Shown here: piece after piece, positions 43,525 to 52,292 of the stretch
How the letters are laid out: every line of letters starts with the position of its first letter
Position numbering within the stretch: position 1 is the stretch's first letter
Origin: an uncultured Oscillospiraceae bacterium
GTDB taxonomy: Bacteria; Bacillota; Clostridia; Oscillospirales; Oscillospiraceae
Direction of reading: 5' to 3'
DNA: 64,000 bases
Assembly: GCA_910587345.1 (NCBI GenBank)
Contig: CAJUKH010000038.1
Coordinates: 124,001 to 188,000 of the forward strand
Notes under the pieces: model-generated
The model's database searches: none
What the model saw: the letters and a program-made list of their open reading frames with translations, nothing else
Told to the model about the DNA's origin: nothing
Position numbers and translations under genes: made by a program

Positions 43525-44193
43525 ATGTCATTTATCAGCGTGTTTGATGTGCTGGGGCCTAATATGATCGGCCCCTCCAGCTCCCACACCGCAGGGGCGG
43601 TGGCCATCGCTCTCATCGCCCAGAAGATGATCTCCCCGCCGCTGAAGGAGGTGGAGTTCATTCTCTACGGCTCCTTTGCCAAGACCTATAAGGGTCACGG
43701 CACCGACCGGGCGCTGCTGGGCGGGGTCATGGGCTTTGCCACCGACGACACCCGCATTCGGGACTCCTTCGCCATCGCTGAAGAGAGGGGGATCGCCTAC
43801 CGTTTTACCCCCAACGAGACCGAGACCGACATCCACCCCAATACGGTGGATGTGAAAATGGTAAACGGGGCCGGGCAGACCATGACCGTCCGGGGGGAAT
43901 CTCTGGGCGGGGGCAAAGTCCGCATCGTGGGCATCAACGGGGTCCAGGTGGACTTTACCGGGGAGTACAGCGCCCTCATCGTGGTCCAGCAGGACCGGCC
44001 CGGTGTGGTGGCCCACATTACCAAGGCCATCAGCGAGGCCGGGGTGAACATCGCCTTCATGCGCCTTTTCCGGGACGCCAAGGGGGGCATCGCCTACACC
44101 ATCGTAGAATCGGATGACAAGCTGCCCGCCGGCATTCAGGACCGGATTCGGGAGAATCCCAACGTCCACGACGTGATGGTCGTGCAGGATTGA
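43525..44193 (+). CDS. sdaAB: L-serine dehydratase, beta subunit
   Basis: The 222-residue subunit has GPSSSHTAGAVAIAL near residue 15, the hallmark of the iron-sulfur serine dehydratase beta domain, and a C-terminal ACT domain (IVVQQDRPGVVAHITKAISEAGVNI). With the alpha subunit it deaminates L-serine to pyruvate and ammonia. It has its own promoter and starts the two-gene operon. Confidence 0.95.
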   Translation: MSFISVFDVLGPNMIGPSSSHTAGAVAIALIAQKMISPPLKEVEFILYGSFAKTYKGHGTDRALLGGVMGFATDDTRIRDSFAIAEERGIAYRFTPNETETDIHPNTVDVKMVNGAGQTMTVRGESLGGGKVRIVGINGVQVDFTGEYSALIVVQQDRPGVVAHITKAISEAGVNIAFMRLFRDAKGGIAYTIVESDDKLPAGIQDRIRENPNVHDVMVVQD

Positions 44194-44206
44194 GGAGGGA
44201 AGAGAG

Positions 44207-45076
44207 ATGGATTTCAAGTCAGCTGCCGAGCTTTTGAAGCTGTGCGAAGAGGAAAACCTGCCCATATCCCAGGTCATGCGGCGTCGGGAAATGTCCGAGA
44301 CCGGGGCGGCCCGGACGGACATTGACCACCGGATGGCCCGGGCCTGGGAAATCATGAAAGAGTCGGCCAAAACGCCCCTCACTACCCCCGGCAAGTCCAT
44401 GGGGGGCCTGATCGGCGGGGAGGCCAAAAAACTTGCCGACCATCAGGCGGCCGGGAAGGGCCTTTGCGGCGATGTGCTGGGTGTGGCCATGACTTACGCC
44501 ATGGCGGTGCTGGAGGTCAACTCCTCCATGGGCCTCATCGTGGCCGCCCCCACCGCCGGCTCGGCCGGGGTGGTGCCCGGATTGCTGCTGGCCTTGCAGG
44601 AGGCTTATCAAAAAACCGACGAGGATGTCATCTCCGCCCTCTTTAACGCCGGGGCGGTGGGCTATCTGGCCATGCGCAACGCCACCGTGGCGGGGGCAGT
44701 GGGCGGCTGTCAGGCCGAGGTGGGGGTGGCCGCCGCCATGGCGGCCTCGGCCGCAGTGGAGCTGATGGGGGGAAGCCCCCGGCAGTGTCTGGGGGCCGGC
44801 TCCACCGTGCTGATGAATATGCTGGGCCTTGTCTGTGACCCGGTGGGCGGGCTGGTGGAGTATCCCTGCCAGAACCGGAACGCCGCCGGAGTGGCCAACG
44901 CCCTTATTGCCGCCGAAATGTCTCTGGCCGGGGTGCCCCAGCTCATCCCCTTTGACGAGATGCTGGAGACCATGTATACCGTTGGCAGGGGCCTTCCCGC
45001 CAGTTTGCGGGAGACTGCCCAGGGGGGCTGTGCCGTCACCCCCTCGGCCTGCGCCGCCTGCGGGATGTGCGGATAA
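44207..45076 (+). CDS. sdaAA: L-serine dehydratase, iron-sulfur alpha subunit
   Basis: The 289-residue catalytic subunit has the conserved SSMGLIVAAPTAGSAGVVPG segment and cysteines for an oxygen-sensitive 4Fe-4S cluster (LVCDPVGGLVEYPCQNRN and the C-terminal SACAACGMCG region). It begins 13 bases after sdaAB. Its presence fits an anaerobic amino-acid-fermenting lifestyle. Confidence 0.95.
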   Translation: MDFKSAAELLKLCEEENLPISQVMRRREMSETGAARTDIDHRMARAWEIMKESAKTPLTTPGKSMGGLIGGEAKKLADHQAAGKGLCGDVLGVAMTYAMAVLEVNSSMGLIVAAPTAGSAGVVPGLLLALQEAYQKTDEDVISALFNAGAVGYLAMRNATVAGAVGGCQAEVGVAAAMAASAAVELMGGSPRQCLGAGSTVLMNMLGLVCDPVGGLVEYPCQNRNAAGVANALIAAEMSLAGVPQLIPFDEMLETMYTVGRGLPASLRETAQGGCAVTPSACAACGMCG

Positions 45077-45084
45077 GAAAAACG

Positions 45085-45124
45085 AAAAGGCCGGCCCGGT
45101 GATATCACCGGGCCGGCCTTTTTC
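45085..45124. terminator. Bidirectional terminator between sdaAA and the M24 peptidase
   Basis: A perfect 19-base palindrome, AAAAGGCCGGCCCGGTGAT and its complement, with flanking A and T runs serving two convergent genes. Confidence 0.93.
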
Positions 45125-45127
45125 ATT

Positions 45128-46303
45128 TTATATGCAGAGAATTTCTCTTTGGATGGGGCCGTAGATCCGGACCTTTCGCTCGGGGGTGATGTGAACGTCA
45201 AACTCCAGCCGGACACCGTACTTGCCGGTGTAAAGCCCCGGCTCCACCGAGAACATGGTGCCCGGCAGCAGCTGGCGGTCGTCGTGGGTCTCGTAATCGT
45301 CCAGGTTGGCCCCCACGCTGTGGCACGCATGGCCGATGCTGTGGCCGGTGCGGTGCATGATGAACTGAGAAAGGCCGTACTTTTCAAAGACCGCCCGGGT
45401 CTGCCGGTCGGCCTCATAGCCATAGACCACCTTGCCCGCCGCCAGCCGGGATTCCAGCAGGTCCACCACGCTCTGCCGGGCCTCCCATACGATATCAAAA
45501 AGCCGCTGATATTCCGGGTCAACGGCTTGACCCACCTGGATGCACCAGGTCACATCGTAGTAGACACTGTCCTCCCCGGGCAGCCGGGCGGCGAAATCCA
45601 GGATGAGCCGGCTTCCCTCCCGGATGGGGTAGGAGCCTTGGGCCTTCGGCTCATAGCCGGGGTCGGAGGCGTGGTCGTCTACCCCGAAGAAGGGGGGACC
45701 ATCCAAAATGACGCCCTCCCGGTCAATGAGGGCCTTCATCTTCTTCAGCATATCCCACTCATTGATGGAGAGCCCTTCCTCCAAAGACTGCCGAACCCAG
45801 CGGAAGGTCTCGTCCATGATTTTGTGGACAATGACCCCCGCCTGCCGGTGGCTTTCCACCTGCTCCGGGGTGAGGACCGCCCCAAAATGCTGCAAAAGGT
45901 CGGCCGAGGACACAAGCTCCGGCCCAAAGGTCCGCAGGTATTCCAAAAGTCCCCCGTCCATGGTGGAGGCGGTGGGCACATTGCCCATGGGGGAATACTG
46001 GCAGGCCACCTTCATCCCGGGCCGCAAAAGCCGGCGCAGAGCCTCGTCCTGCCCCGCCTTCCCTTTGTAGAGGACCTTCCGGCCGGGCAGGCCGTCCAGC
46101 AGCAAAGGCTCGATGGCGGAGAGGACCTTCACCGGCTCCCCGCCGGCGGGGATAAAGTAAAAAAGCCGCCGGGAGGGATGGCTCTTCCCGTCCAGCCCCA
46201 GAATATCGCGGGTGATGGGGTCCCGGCCGTGGAAATCATGGAAAAGCCAGCCGTCCAGGCCTTGGGCCTGCAACAGACCCTGAATTTTTGTCACATCCAT
46301 CAT
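45128..46303 (-). CDS. M24 family Xaa-Pro-type metallopeptidase
   Basis: The 391-residue protein has an N-terminal creatinase-like domain and a C-terminal pita-bread fold. The five metal ligands are visible as Asp in LILDFAARLPG, Asp in VYYDVTW, His in HRTGHSIGHACH, Glu in FSVEPGLY and Glu in VRLEFDVHI. It probably removes N-terminal residues next to proline. Its start overlaps the stop of the ECF S component (46300-46303), so the two are co-translated. Confidence 0.92.
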   Translation of the reverse strand: MMDVTKIQGLLQAQGLDGWLFHDFHGRDPITRDILGLDGKSHPSRRLFYFIPAGGEPVKVLSAIEPLLLDGLPGRKVLYKGKAGQDEALRRLLRPGMKVACQYSPMGNVPTASTMDGGLLEYLRTFGPELVSSADLLQHFGAVLTPEQVESHRQAGVIVHKIMDETFRWVRQSLEEGLSINEWDMLKKMKALIDREGVILDGPPFFGVDDHASDPGYEPKAQGSYPIREGSRLILDFAARLPGEDSVYYDVTWCIQVGQAVDPEYQRLFDIVWEARQSVVDLLESRLAAGKVVYGYEADRQTRAVFEKYGLSQFIMHRTGHSIGHACHSVGANLDDYETHDDRQLLPGTMFSVEPGLYTGKYGVRLEFDVHITPERKVRIYGPIQREILCI

Positions 46304-46872
46304 TTCATCACCCGGCGGTAGGCCCCCTTCACCGGTATATAGAGGACGGCGATGCCGATAACGGTGAAGACGGCGTTGATAATGGTGGCGGGAATGGCGG
46401 TCAGTTCGGCGGTGAGGGCGGCGGGGAGGGCGCTGCCCAAAATCACCAGCTCGCAGGTGGACCAGAGAAAGTCGATGACCACATTGGAAATGCCGTAGAC
46501 CACGGCGGTGACCACGGCGGCGGTAAACTCCTTCCTGCCGTCCCCATTTGCCTTTTTGGTCAGCAGAGAGAAGGCTGTGCCGGCGAAAAAGCAGTTGAGC
46601 AGGGTGCTGACAAACACATTGGGGATGGCGTGGGTGTAGCTGTTGAGCACATCGAAGAGCAGCAGCCCCATGACCCCTGCCATCATAGAACCTCGGGTGC
46701 CCAGCAGCACCACCGACAGCATAATGAAAATGTGGCCGAAGTGGACAAAGGGGGTTCCCACCGCCGCCGGCAGGGGGATGCGGAAGGATTGGATGCCCAG
46801 ATAGATCATGGCGGCGAAAAAGGCGGTCATCACAATGGTTTTGACTTGGTTTTTCTCCCGTGAGGAAGACAT
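46300..46872 (-). CDS. ECF transporter S component
   Basis: The 190-residue membrane protein has about six hydrophobic segments and the S-component pattern FFAAMIYLGIQSFRIPLP, then FVHFGHIFIMLSVVLLGTRGSMMAGVMGLLLFDVL, close to the PF07155 type (riboflavin/HMP-like group). It would bind a vitamin or precursor and dock on a shared EcfAAT module, which is not in the window. GGGAGGG lies before the ATG. Substrate is not assignable from sequence alone. Confidence 0.86.
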   Translation of the reverse strand: MSSSREKNQVKTIVMTAFFAAMIYLGIQSFRIPLPAAVGTPFVHFGHIFIMLSVVLLGTRGSMMAGVMGLLLFDVLNSYTHAIPNVFVSTLLNCFFAGTAFSLLTKKANGDGRKEFTAAVVTAVVYGISNVVIDFLWSTCELVILGSALPAALTAELTAIPATIINAVFTVIGIAVLYIPVKGAYRRVMK

Positions 46873-46965
46873 GGAAATTCCCTCCCGAAATAGATTGAAA
46901 TTATCATACCATGGCGGTGGACGGTGGGAAAGGGCCAGTTTTGCTTATTTTTCAGGGGCCAGATA

Positions 46966-47000
46966 AAGAAAAGGGGAGGACGGCCAAGCCGCCCTCCCGG
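46966..47000 (-). terminator. Terminator after the CaCA exchanger
   Basis: GGGAGGACGGC pairs with GCCGCCCTCCC (one wobble) around a three-base loop. On the minus strand it is followed by CTTTTCTTT. Confidence 0.8.
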
Positions 47001-47011
47001 AAAAAACTTGC

Positions 47012-47974
47012 TTACAGAAAAAATTGGAACACGCAGAAGGCCCCGTAGATACAGAGGAGCAGCACCCCCTGGCCCCTTGTGAGCTTCCCTTTGACAAGAG
47101 CGGGAAGGGTGAGCAAAGACATGACCAGCATCATCACGGGCAGGTCCACCACCAGCGAGGCATTATACCCGCCGATGGTTTTGCTGGCGGGGAGGTCGAA
47201 GGGGGCCAGGGTCACGGAAATGCCGCTGACCAGCACCAGATTAAAGAGGTTTGCCCCCACGATGTTGCCCAGAGACAAAGCGCCGTGGCCCTTGGCCAGA
47301 GAGGTGATGGCGGTGACCAGCTCGGGAAGGGAGGTGCCCAACGCCACAAAGGTGAGGGCGATGACCGACTCGGGCACTCCCATGGCCTGGGCGATCAGGG
47401 TGCCATTGTCCACCAGCAGGTCGGCGCCGATAGCGATGAGAATGGCTCCCACCGCCAGCAGCAGAAGGGACTTCCAGGTGGGTCCGTTCCCCAGTTCCGC
47501 CTCCCGGGTGACCGGAGCGGGGTTGCGGAAGGCCTGGCGGATGGTGAGGATCATATAAACCGCAAAGATGCCCAGCAGCTCCAGACCAACCGCCCGGCTG
47601 AAGCTGCCGGAGACATAGGCCCGGTAAAGGTAGACGGCGGCGGCGAGGAAGAAAAAGACCACCGGGGTGCTAAGACTCTTTCTGTCCACCTTGGAAGGGC
47701 GGATAGCGATGGTCAGTGCGGCGATAAGGGCGGTGTTGCAGATGATGGAGCCGATGGCGTTGCCATAGGCCAGCTCCCCGTGGCCGCCCACGGCCGAGGT
47801 GGCCGACACCATCACTTCGGGAAGGGTGGTGCCGATGGAGACCACCGTAGCGCCGATGAGCAGCTCGGGCACGCCGAACCGGTGGGCGATGCCGGTGGCG
47901 CCCTCCACAAACCAGTCGCCGCCTTTGATCAGGAGCAGCAGACCCAGACCGAACAGCAAAACAGGAATGAACAT
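47012..47974 (-). CDS. Calcium/sodium-type cation exchanger (CaCA, YrbG-like)
   Basis: The 320-residue integral membrane protein has the two alpha-repeats of the CaCA superfamily: GTTLPEVMVSATSAVGGHGE and GTSLPELVTAITSLAKGHGA, each followed by GNxxGSxxxN or GNIVGANLFN. About ten membrane helices are expected. It follows mntP by 39 bases with no terminator, so it is likely read from the same manganese-riboswitch transcript. That suggests manganese or calcium export; the ion is inferred. Confidence 0.92.
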   Translation of the reverse strand: MFIPVLLFGLGLLLLIKGGDWFVEGATGIAHRFGVPELLIGATVVSIGTTLPEVMVSATSAVGGHGELAYGNAIGSIICNTALIAALTIAIRPSKVDRKSLSTPVVFFFLAAAVYLYRAYVSGSFSRAVGLELLGIFAVYMILTIRQAFRNPAPVTREAELGNGPTWKSLLLLAVGAILIAIGADLLVDNGTLIAQAMGVPESVIALTFVALGTSLPELVTAITSLAKGHGALSLGNIVGANLFNLVLVSGISVTLAPFDLPASKTIGGYNASLVVDLPVMMLVMSLLTLPALVKGKLTRGQGVLLLCIYGAFCVFQFFL

Positions 47975-48013
47975 TGTCTTTTTCTCTCCTTTTGTATATT
48001 GAAATGGGCCTTT

Positions 48014-48604
48014 TCAGCCCAAAACACCGCTGAAGAAAATCTCCAGACCGATGGCGATGAGGATGCCCCCTCCCAAAAGGTTGGCTCTTCCCGCCAGCCG
48101 GGTGCCAAACCGTTTTCCCAAAGCCAGCCCCGCCGTGCAGATGACAAAGGTGACAGCGGCGATGACGCCGGCGCTGGTAAGGGCACGGAGCAGGTCATAG
48201 TGGGCGATGGTGAAGCCCACCGACAAAGCGTCGATGGAGGTGGCCACCCCCTGGACCAGCAGTTCCCCGGACCCCAGGCCGGCAGCGGCCGCCTCTGCCT
48301 CCCCGTGGGAGGTGAGGCCTTCGATCAGCATTTTACCCCCTATGTAAGCCAGCAGCGCAAGGGCGATCCAGGGAATGAACCGCTGAAAGGCCGTGAACTT
48401 CTGGGCCACCGTCCGGACACAGAACCAGCCCGCCAGCGGCATGGCCGCCTGAAACCCGGCAAAAACGCCGGCGATCCGTGCCATCCGGCCCTTGGGCATC
48501 TTCGGCTCCTGCAGGCCGTTGGCCAGAGAGACCGAAAAGGCGTCCATGGCCAGTCCCACCCCCAAAAGGGCGCTTTGAAACAGCAGCATCCAACTCTGCT
48601 CCAT
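48014..48604 (-). CDS. mntP: Manganese efflux pump MntP
   Basis: The 196-residue membrane protein has two repeats of the MntP (DUF204) fold with the conserved aspartates in GLAMDAFSVSLANG and VATSIDALSVGFTI. It exports Mn(II). ATG 48604 has GGGGAGG nine bases upstream; the longer frame would run into the riboswitch and is rejected. The yybP-ykoY riboswitch and terminator upstream fit the known control of this family. Confidence 0.95.
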   Translation of the reverse strand: MEQSWMLLFQSALLGVGLAMDAFSVSLANGLQEPKMPKGRMARIAGVFAGFQAAMPLAGWFCVRTVAQKFTAFQRFIPWIALALLAYIGGKMLIEGLTSHGEAEAAAAGLGSGELLVQGVATSIDALSVGFTIAHYDLLRALTSAGVIAAVTFVICTAGLALGKRFGTRLAGRANLLGGGILIAIGLEIFFSGVLG

Positions 48605-48624
48605 TTGAACTTCCTCCCCTTTGC

Positions 48625-48666
48625 ACAAAAAAGACTCAAGTATAGTTATTCGACTATACCTGAGCC
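48625..48666 (-). terminator. Riboswitch-controlled terminator upstream of mntP
   Basis: On the minus strand GGCTCAGGTATAGT pairs with ACTATACTTGAGTC around TCGAAT-like loop bases, followed by TTTTTT. The 5' arm contains GTATAG, which could instead pair with CTATAC about 30 bases upstream, giving an antiterminator. Confidence 0.88.
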
Positions 48667-48713
48667 TTATTCCAAAAAAAGAAAGAGACCGCACGTATAG
48701 CCCGGGCAGGCAT

Positions 48714-48809
48714 ACATGAGTCTCGCAATTTAAAGCAAGCCAGGCCGGAAAGCCGAGGATGTTGACTTGCTGCACGGACAGGCAGGTCCATGCTTGCTAC
48801 TCCCTCACA
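48714..48809 (-). promoter_or_regulatory. yybP-ykoY manganese riboswitch aptamer
   Basis: Reading the minus strand, the 5' element TGAGGGAGTAGC and the 3' element GCGAGACTCA form the P1/P2 junction of the yybP-ykoY family, with TGAG pairing to CTCA. Between them lie CAACATCCTCGGC and GGCTTGC-type stems. Its location before mntP and an intrinsic terminator supports Mn(II)-induced antitermination. Boundaries are approximate. Confidence 0.88.
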
Positions 48810-48857
48810 GAAGTGTAGGAAAAGAATAGCATATCTTTCTTTGGGTGTCAAGTATTT

Positions 48858-50390
48858 TCAGCGGGAAAGTCCCGTCCCTGCCTCCCTGCGGCGCAGCTCT
48901 CCCTGGGCGGCCATGGCGGATAGGTAGAGGAGGGCGCCAAAGCCCAGACAGACCGCCGCCCCAGCCCCTTCCCCCAGTCCCGAGCGGGTGAGGATGGGGA
49001 AGAGCAAATTGGCGCAAAGCCCGGCCAATAAAGCGGAAAGACCCGGGGCCACAAGCCAGTGGAACCACTGGCAGGGTAGGTTGATGGCCCGGTGGAGCGC
49101 CCGGCCGTTGAGCCAAACCCCCAGAAGGGTGCTGACCAGCAGCGCTTCCACATACCCCCGCAGCCCCACCCCGGGAAGGCCCATCCGCCACCAGGTGAGA
49201 AGAAGCTGAATGGCCCCGCAGATCAGGCCGTTCCGGGCGGCCAGAGTTTGCTTCCCAAGGCCGTTGAGGCATCCGGCCAGCACCGACTCAAAGCAGGTCA
49301 GTACCACCCCAAGGGCCAACGGGGCGGCAAAAAGCCCCACGGAAGGCTCCCGGAACAAGGCCCGGCCCAGAGGAGGTCCCACCACGGCCAGAAGGGCGGA
49401 GGTGGGGAGGATGAGCCAGGCCGTGGCGGTAATGGCCTTTCCCGCCCTGCGGCGGATCAGGTCGGTCCGGCCCAGCGCCCGGGCCTGAGACAGCTTGGGC
49501 AGCAGCACCAGAGACATGGCGGAGATGAAGGCGGTGGGGAGGGTGAGCATGGGAAGGGTCATGCCGCACATGACCCCGAAGGCGCTCATGGCCGAGGACA
49601 CGTCGGCCCCCGCCCGCACCAGCCGCTGGGGAATGAGGACCGAGGTGGCCGCTCCCATCAGATTGCCCAGCAAAGCGGTCCAGCCGATGGGCAGGGCGAT
49701 GGAGCGGATATTTTTTCCCAGGACCTTGCCGTCCACCCGCTCCCCTTTGGGGTTCCGGCCAAAGGCCCGACGGTAGAGAACAGAGAGGGTCACGGCGGAA
49801 AAGACCTCGCACAATATCATGCCGCAGACGATAAGCCCCACCGTCCGCTCCGGGTTCTGGGGCAGGAAATACCACAAAAGCCCCAGTACCGCCCCGGTGC
49901 GGATGAGTTGCTCCAAAATCTCGGTAAAGGCGGGGGGCGCCACCCGCCCCAGACCGTAAAAAGAGTGCTTGTGGATGTTCTCAAGGCCGGTGAGCAGCAC
50001 ACAGGGCAGCAGAAGCAGCAGTCCCAGCTGGGCCCGTGCGTCCCCCAAAAGCCCCGCCGAGATGGGGTCGGAGAGAGGGGCCACCACCAGCGCCACCACG
50101 GCGAAGGCGGTGAGAAAGCCAGCAATGCAGCTTCGCACCGTCTGGGCCGCCGCCGCATGGTTGCCCAAAGCCTGATACCGGGCCGACAGGTTGGAGCAGG
50201 CCACAGTAAAGCCGATGGCGGTCAGGGACATGAGGACCGAGAAAACGGGCATCACCAGCTGATAAAGGCCCATCACCTCGGCCCCCACCATCCGGGAGAG
50301 AAAGACCCGGTAGACAAACCCCACCCCCTGGCCAAACAGGCTGACGGCGGTGAGGAGCAATGTGCTTTTCAAAGCGGACATGGGTTTCAC
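48858..50390 (-). CDS. SpoVB-like MATE/MVF-type lipid flippase
   Basis: The 510-residue polytopic protein has about 14 membrane segments and the N-terminal pattern STLLLTAVSLFGQGVGFVYRVFLSRMVGAEVMGLY seen in SpoVB/MurJ-type polysaccharide flippases. It probably flips a lipid-linked wall precursor, possibly in sporulation. The GTG at 50390 lies seven bases after AAGGGGGG and is preferred to ATG 50381. That binding site sits in the 3' arm of a terminator-like hairpin. Confidence 0.87.
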   Translation of the reverse strand: MKPMSALKSTLLLTAVSLFGQGVGFVYRVFLSRMVGAEVMGLYQLVMPVFSVLMSLTAIGFTVACSNLSARYQALGNHAAAAQTVRSCIAGFLTAFAVVALVVAPLSDPISAGLLGDARAQLGLLLLLPCVLLTGLENIHKHSFYGLGRVAPPAFTEILEQLIRTGAVLGLLWYFLPQNPERTVGLIVCGMILCEVFSAVTLSVLYRRAFGRNPKGERVDGKVLGKNIRSIALPIGWTALLGNLMGAATSVLIPQRLVRAGADVSSAMSAFGVMCGMTLPMLTLPTAFISAMSLVLLPKLSQARALGRTDLIRRRAGKAITATAWLILPTSALLAVVGPPLGRALFREPSVGLFAAPLALGVVLTCFESVLAGCLNGLGKQTLAARNGLICGAIQLLLTWWRMGLPGVGLRGYVEALLVSTLLGVWLNGRALHRAINLPCQWFHWLVAPGLSALLAGLCANLLFPILTRSGLGEGAGAAVCLGFGALLYLSAMAAQGELRRREAGTGLSR

Positions 50391-50430
50391 AAAAAAGCCC
50401 CCCTTCAAGGATAAGCCTATGAAGGGGGGC
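50391..50430 (-). terminator. Hairpin ending the DUF3267 gene and masking the flippase RBS
   Basis: On the minus strand GCCCCCTTCA pairs with TTGAAGGGGGGC, followed by TTTTTT. The same 3' arm is the AAGGGGGG ribosome binding site of the downstream flippase gene, so the structure may be terminator, RBS lock, or both. Confidence 0.75.
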
Positions 50431-50446
50431 ACGTCCGCTATTCGAT

Positions 50447-51034
50447 TCATTTTTCCGGGGCATACCCGGTGACCGAGATGCCGCTTTCCCATACCAGCGC
50501 GTCATCGGGCAAGGAGCGCAGCTTCCACAACCCCCAGCAGTCGGTGACTGCTTTGGACAGGTTGAACCACTGAATGAAGTAGATGGGCCAAAACCATACA
50601 AAGCCGCCGGAAAGGTTGAGCAGGACCAGAACCGCCCCCAGAATGGCCACCGGGGCCAGAGCAATGGCGGCAAAGGCCCTTTTGGAGAGAAAGACCGGGC
50701 TTGCGCTGTTCATATAGACGCCGGGAAGGGTGTTGTCATAGTGCTGGGGCCGCCGTCCGGTGACCAGCCGCACGCAAAGCCCCCGGATGACCTCGTGAAG
50801 CACGGCGTAGATGAGAAACCCGAAAATCAGGATGACCCATGTGACATAGAAGGTGACCCGGTGGGTAAACAGCAGCAGAGCTTGCCCCTGCCAGATGGCC
50901 TGGGCAACACCGAAGAGGACCAGCGCGATCAGCAGGGAAACGCCCCATACCGCCAACGCCTGCTTCCTGTTTTTGCGAGGGTCAATGACAAACCGCTTTT
51001 CGTACCCCCGGGGCAGCCGCTCCTGATTTTCCAT
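50447..51034 (-). CDS. DUF3267-like membrane protein
   Basis: The 195-residue protein has about four membrane helices and a VLHEVIRGLCVRLV segment in the second. This resembles DUF3267 and related putative site-2-type metalloproteins with HExxH, but here the second His is replaced (HEVIR), so zinc peptidase activity is doubtful. ATG 51034 has GAGGG upstream. The function is unknown. It precedes the flippase on the same strand. Confidence 0.72.
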   Translation of the reverse strand: MENQERLPRGYEKRFVIDPRKNRKQALAVWGVSLLIALVLFGVAQAIWQGQALLLFTHRVTFYVTWVILIFGFLIYAVLHEVIRGLCVRLVTGRRPQHYDNTLPGVYMNSASPVFLSKRAFAAIALAPVAILGAVLVLLNLSGGFVWFWPIYFIQWFNLSKAVTDCWGLWKLRSLPDDALVWESGISVTGYAPEK

Positions 51035-51121
51035 GGCTGGTCCCTCTCTTTCCAATGATAAGGCTATCTTATCACAGAAGAGCCGGCTTTGACAAGAAAA
51101 ACCGGCAGGATAAACGGGCGG

Positions 51122-52123
51122 TCAGTGGCTGGCGGCATACTCCTCGGCGGCCTTACGGACCCAGTTGAACCGGTCGTCGTTGATATCCATGGGCACGGTG
51201 CAGTCGGCTCCCACCATGACCCCCACCTGACCGCACTCGTCCAGAATGTCCCAGGTGGCCTTTTTGACCTCCTCCCGGGTGCCGGTGTAGATGACGGTAT
51301 CCTGGGCAAAGCCGCCGAAGACCGGCTTGCCCCCAAAGAGCTTCCGCCCTTCGCTGAGGGAGACCCCCTCGGCGTAGACGGCGATGTTGTAGGCCGCGGC
51401 GGGGTGGTTTTTGAACAGCTCCAGATTGTTCCCCCGGCCATGGTAGCCGCAGATGTGAAGCAGATTGATGGGGCTGAGGCCGTTGGCGTGCTCCATCACC
51501 CGAATCTCCACCGGAGCCATGTATTTGGTAAAGAGGTCATCGGGGATATAGTGGTTTTGGTTGTTGACGCTGAAGTAGATGCCGTCCACCCCGCACTCCT
51601 TGATGAGCATTTCGTTGAGATCCATAATGGCCTTGGCCAGAATATCCAGCGCCGCCATCACCGACTCCGGGTCCTCCTGCAAAAACCGGGGCAGCCGGGG
51701 GTCGGGCTGGTCCCCGGGGTCCAGACTGGTTTTCAGCACCATCAAAGGGGAAAAGCCGGTGGCATAGATAAAGGCCTCGTTGCCGGCGTAGATGGCCATG
51801 GACCGCTCGGTCAATTCCCGGGTCTTCCGGCCATAGGGGGAGTCCGGGGTGGGGGGCTGGATGTTTCTGAGGTCGGCGGCGGTCTTCACAAAGGAGGTGT
51901 CCAGAGGCATGATCATCAGGGAATCATTCATGATCTTGATCACATCAGGGTCAAAGCGTTCCAGGGCCGTCCGGTGGCCCTCGATGTTCCGCCGGAAGAT
52001 ATCCTCATCCACCAGCCCCTTTCCCCACTCGTCGGAGGCGGTAAAATGGTGGAAGAAGGCCACGGGCACCCTGTCCACCGGCTTGTTGGACAGGAAGTTC
52101 ATGAACCGCTCACGCTTTGTCAT
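51122..52123 (-). CDS. Uroporphyrinogen decarboxylase (URO-D) family protein
   Basis: The 333-residue TIM-barrel protein opens with MTKRERFMNFLSNKPVDRVPVAFF, typical of URO-D family members that act in corrinoid methyl transfer rather than haem synthesis. Further on, LLHICGYHG and GADCTVPMDIN match the metal- and ligand-binding end of such methyltransferases (His and Cys residues). No other haem genes are nearby. ATG 52123 follows GAAGGAG at eight bases and is preferred to GTG 52132. Substrate unknown. Confidence 0.85.
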   Translation of the reverse strand: MTKRERFMNFLSNKPVDRVPVAFFHHFTASDEWGKGLVDEDIFRRNIEGHRTALERFDPDVIKIMNDSLMIMPLDTSFVKTAADLRNIQPPTPDSPYGRKTRELTERSMAIYAGNEAFIYATGFSPLMVLKTSLDPGDQPDPRLPRFLQEDPESVMAALDILAKAIMDLNEMLIKECGVDGIYFSVNNQNHYIPDDLFTKYMAPVEIRVMEHANGLSPINLLHICGYHGRGNNLELFKNHPAAAYNIAVYAEGVSLSEGRKLFGGKPVFGGFAQDTVIYTGTREEVKKATWDILDECGQVGVMVGADCTVPMDINDDRFNWVRKAAEEYAASH

Positions 52124-52292
52124 GGAAATCACTCCTTCAAGAATATTGGGCAGAACTTACAATAGCAGTATAACATATAAAAAGTTTTTGTCCATTCAAA
52201 CAATGGAGGCTGGCAAACGGGATGTTCATTGACAGAACCCGCCCAAAAAGATACAATAAGACAGAGAAATGAGAGAAAAAGGAAGTGTCACT

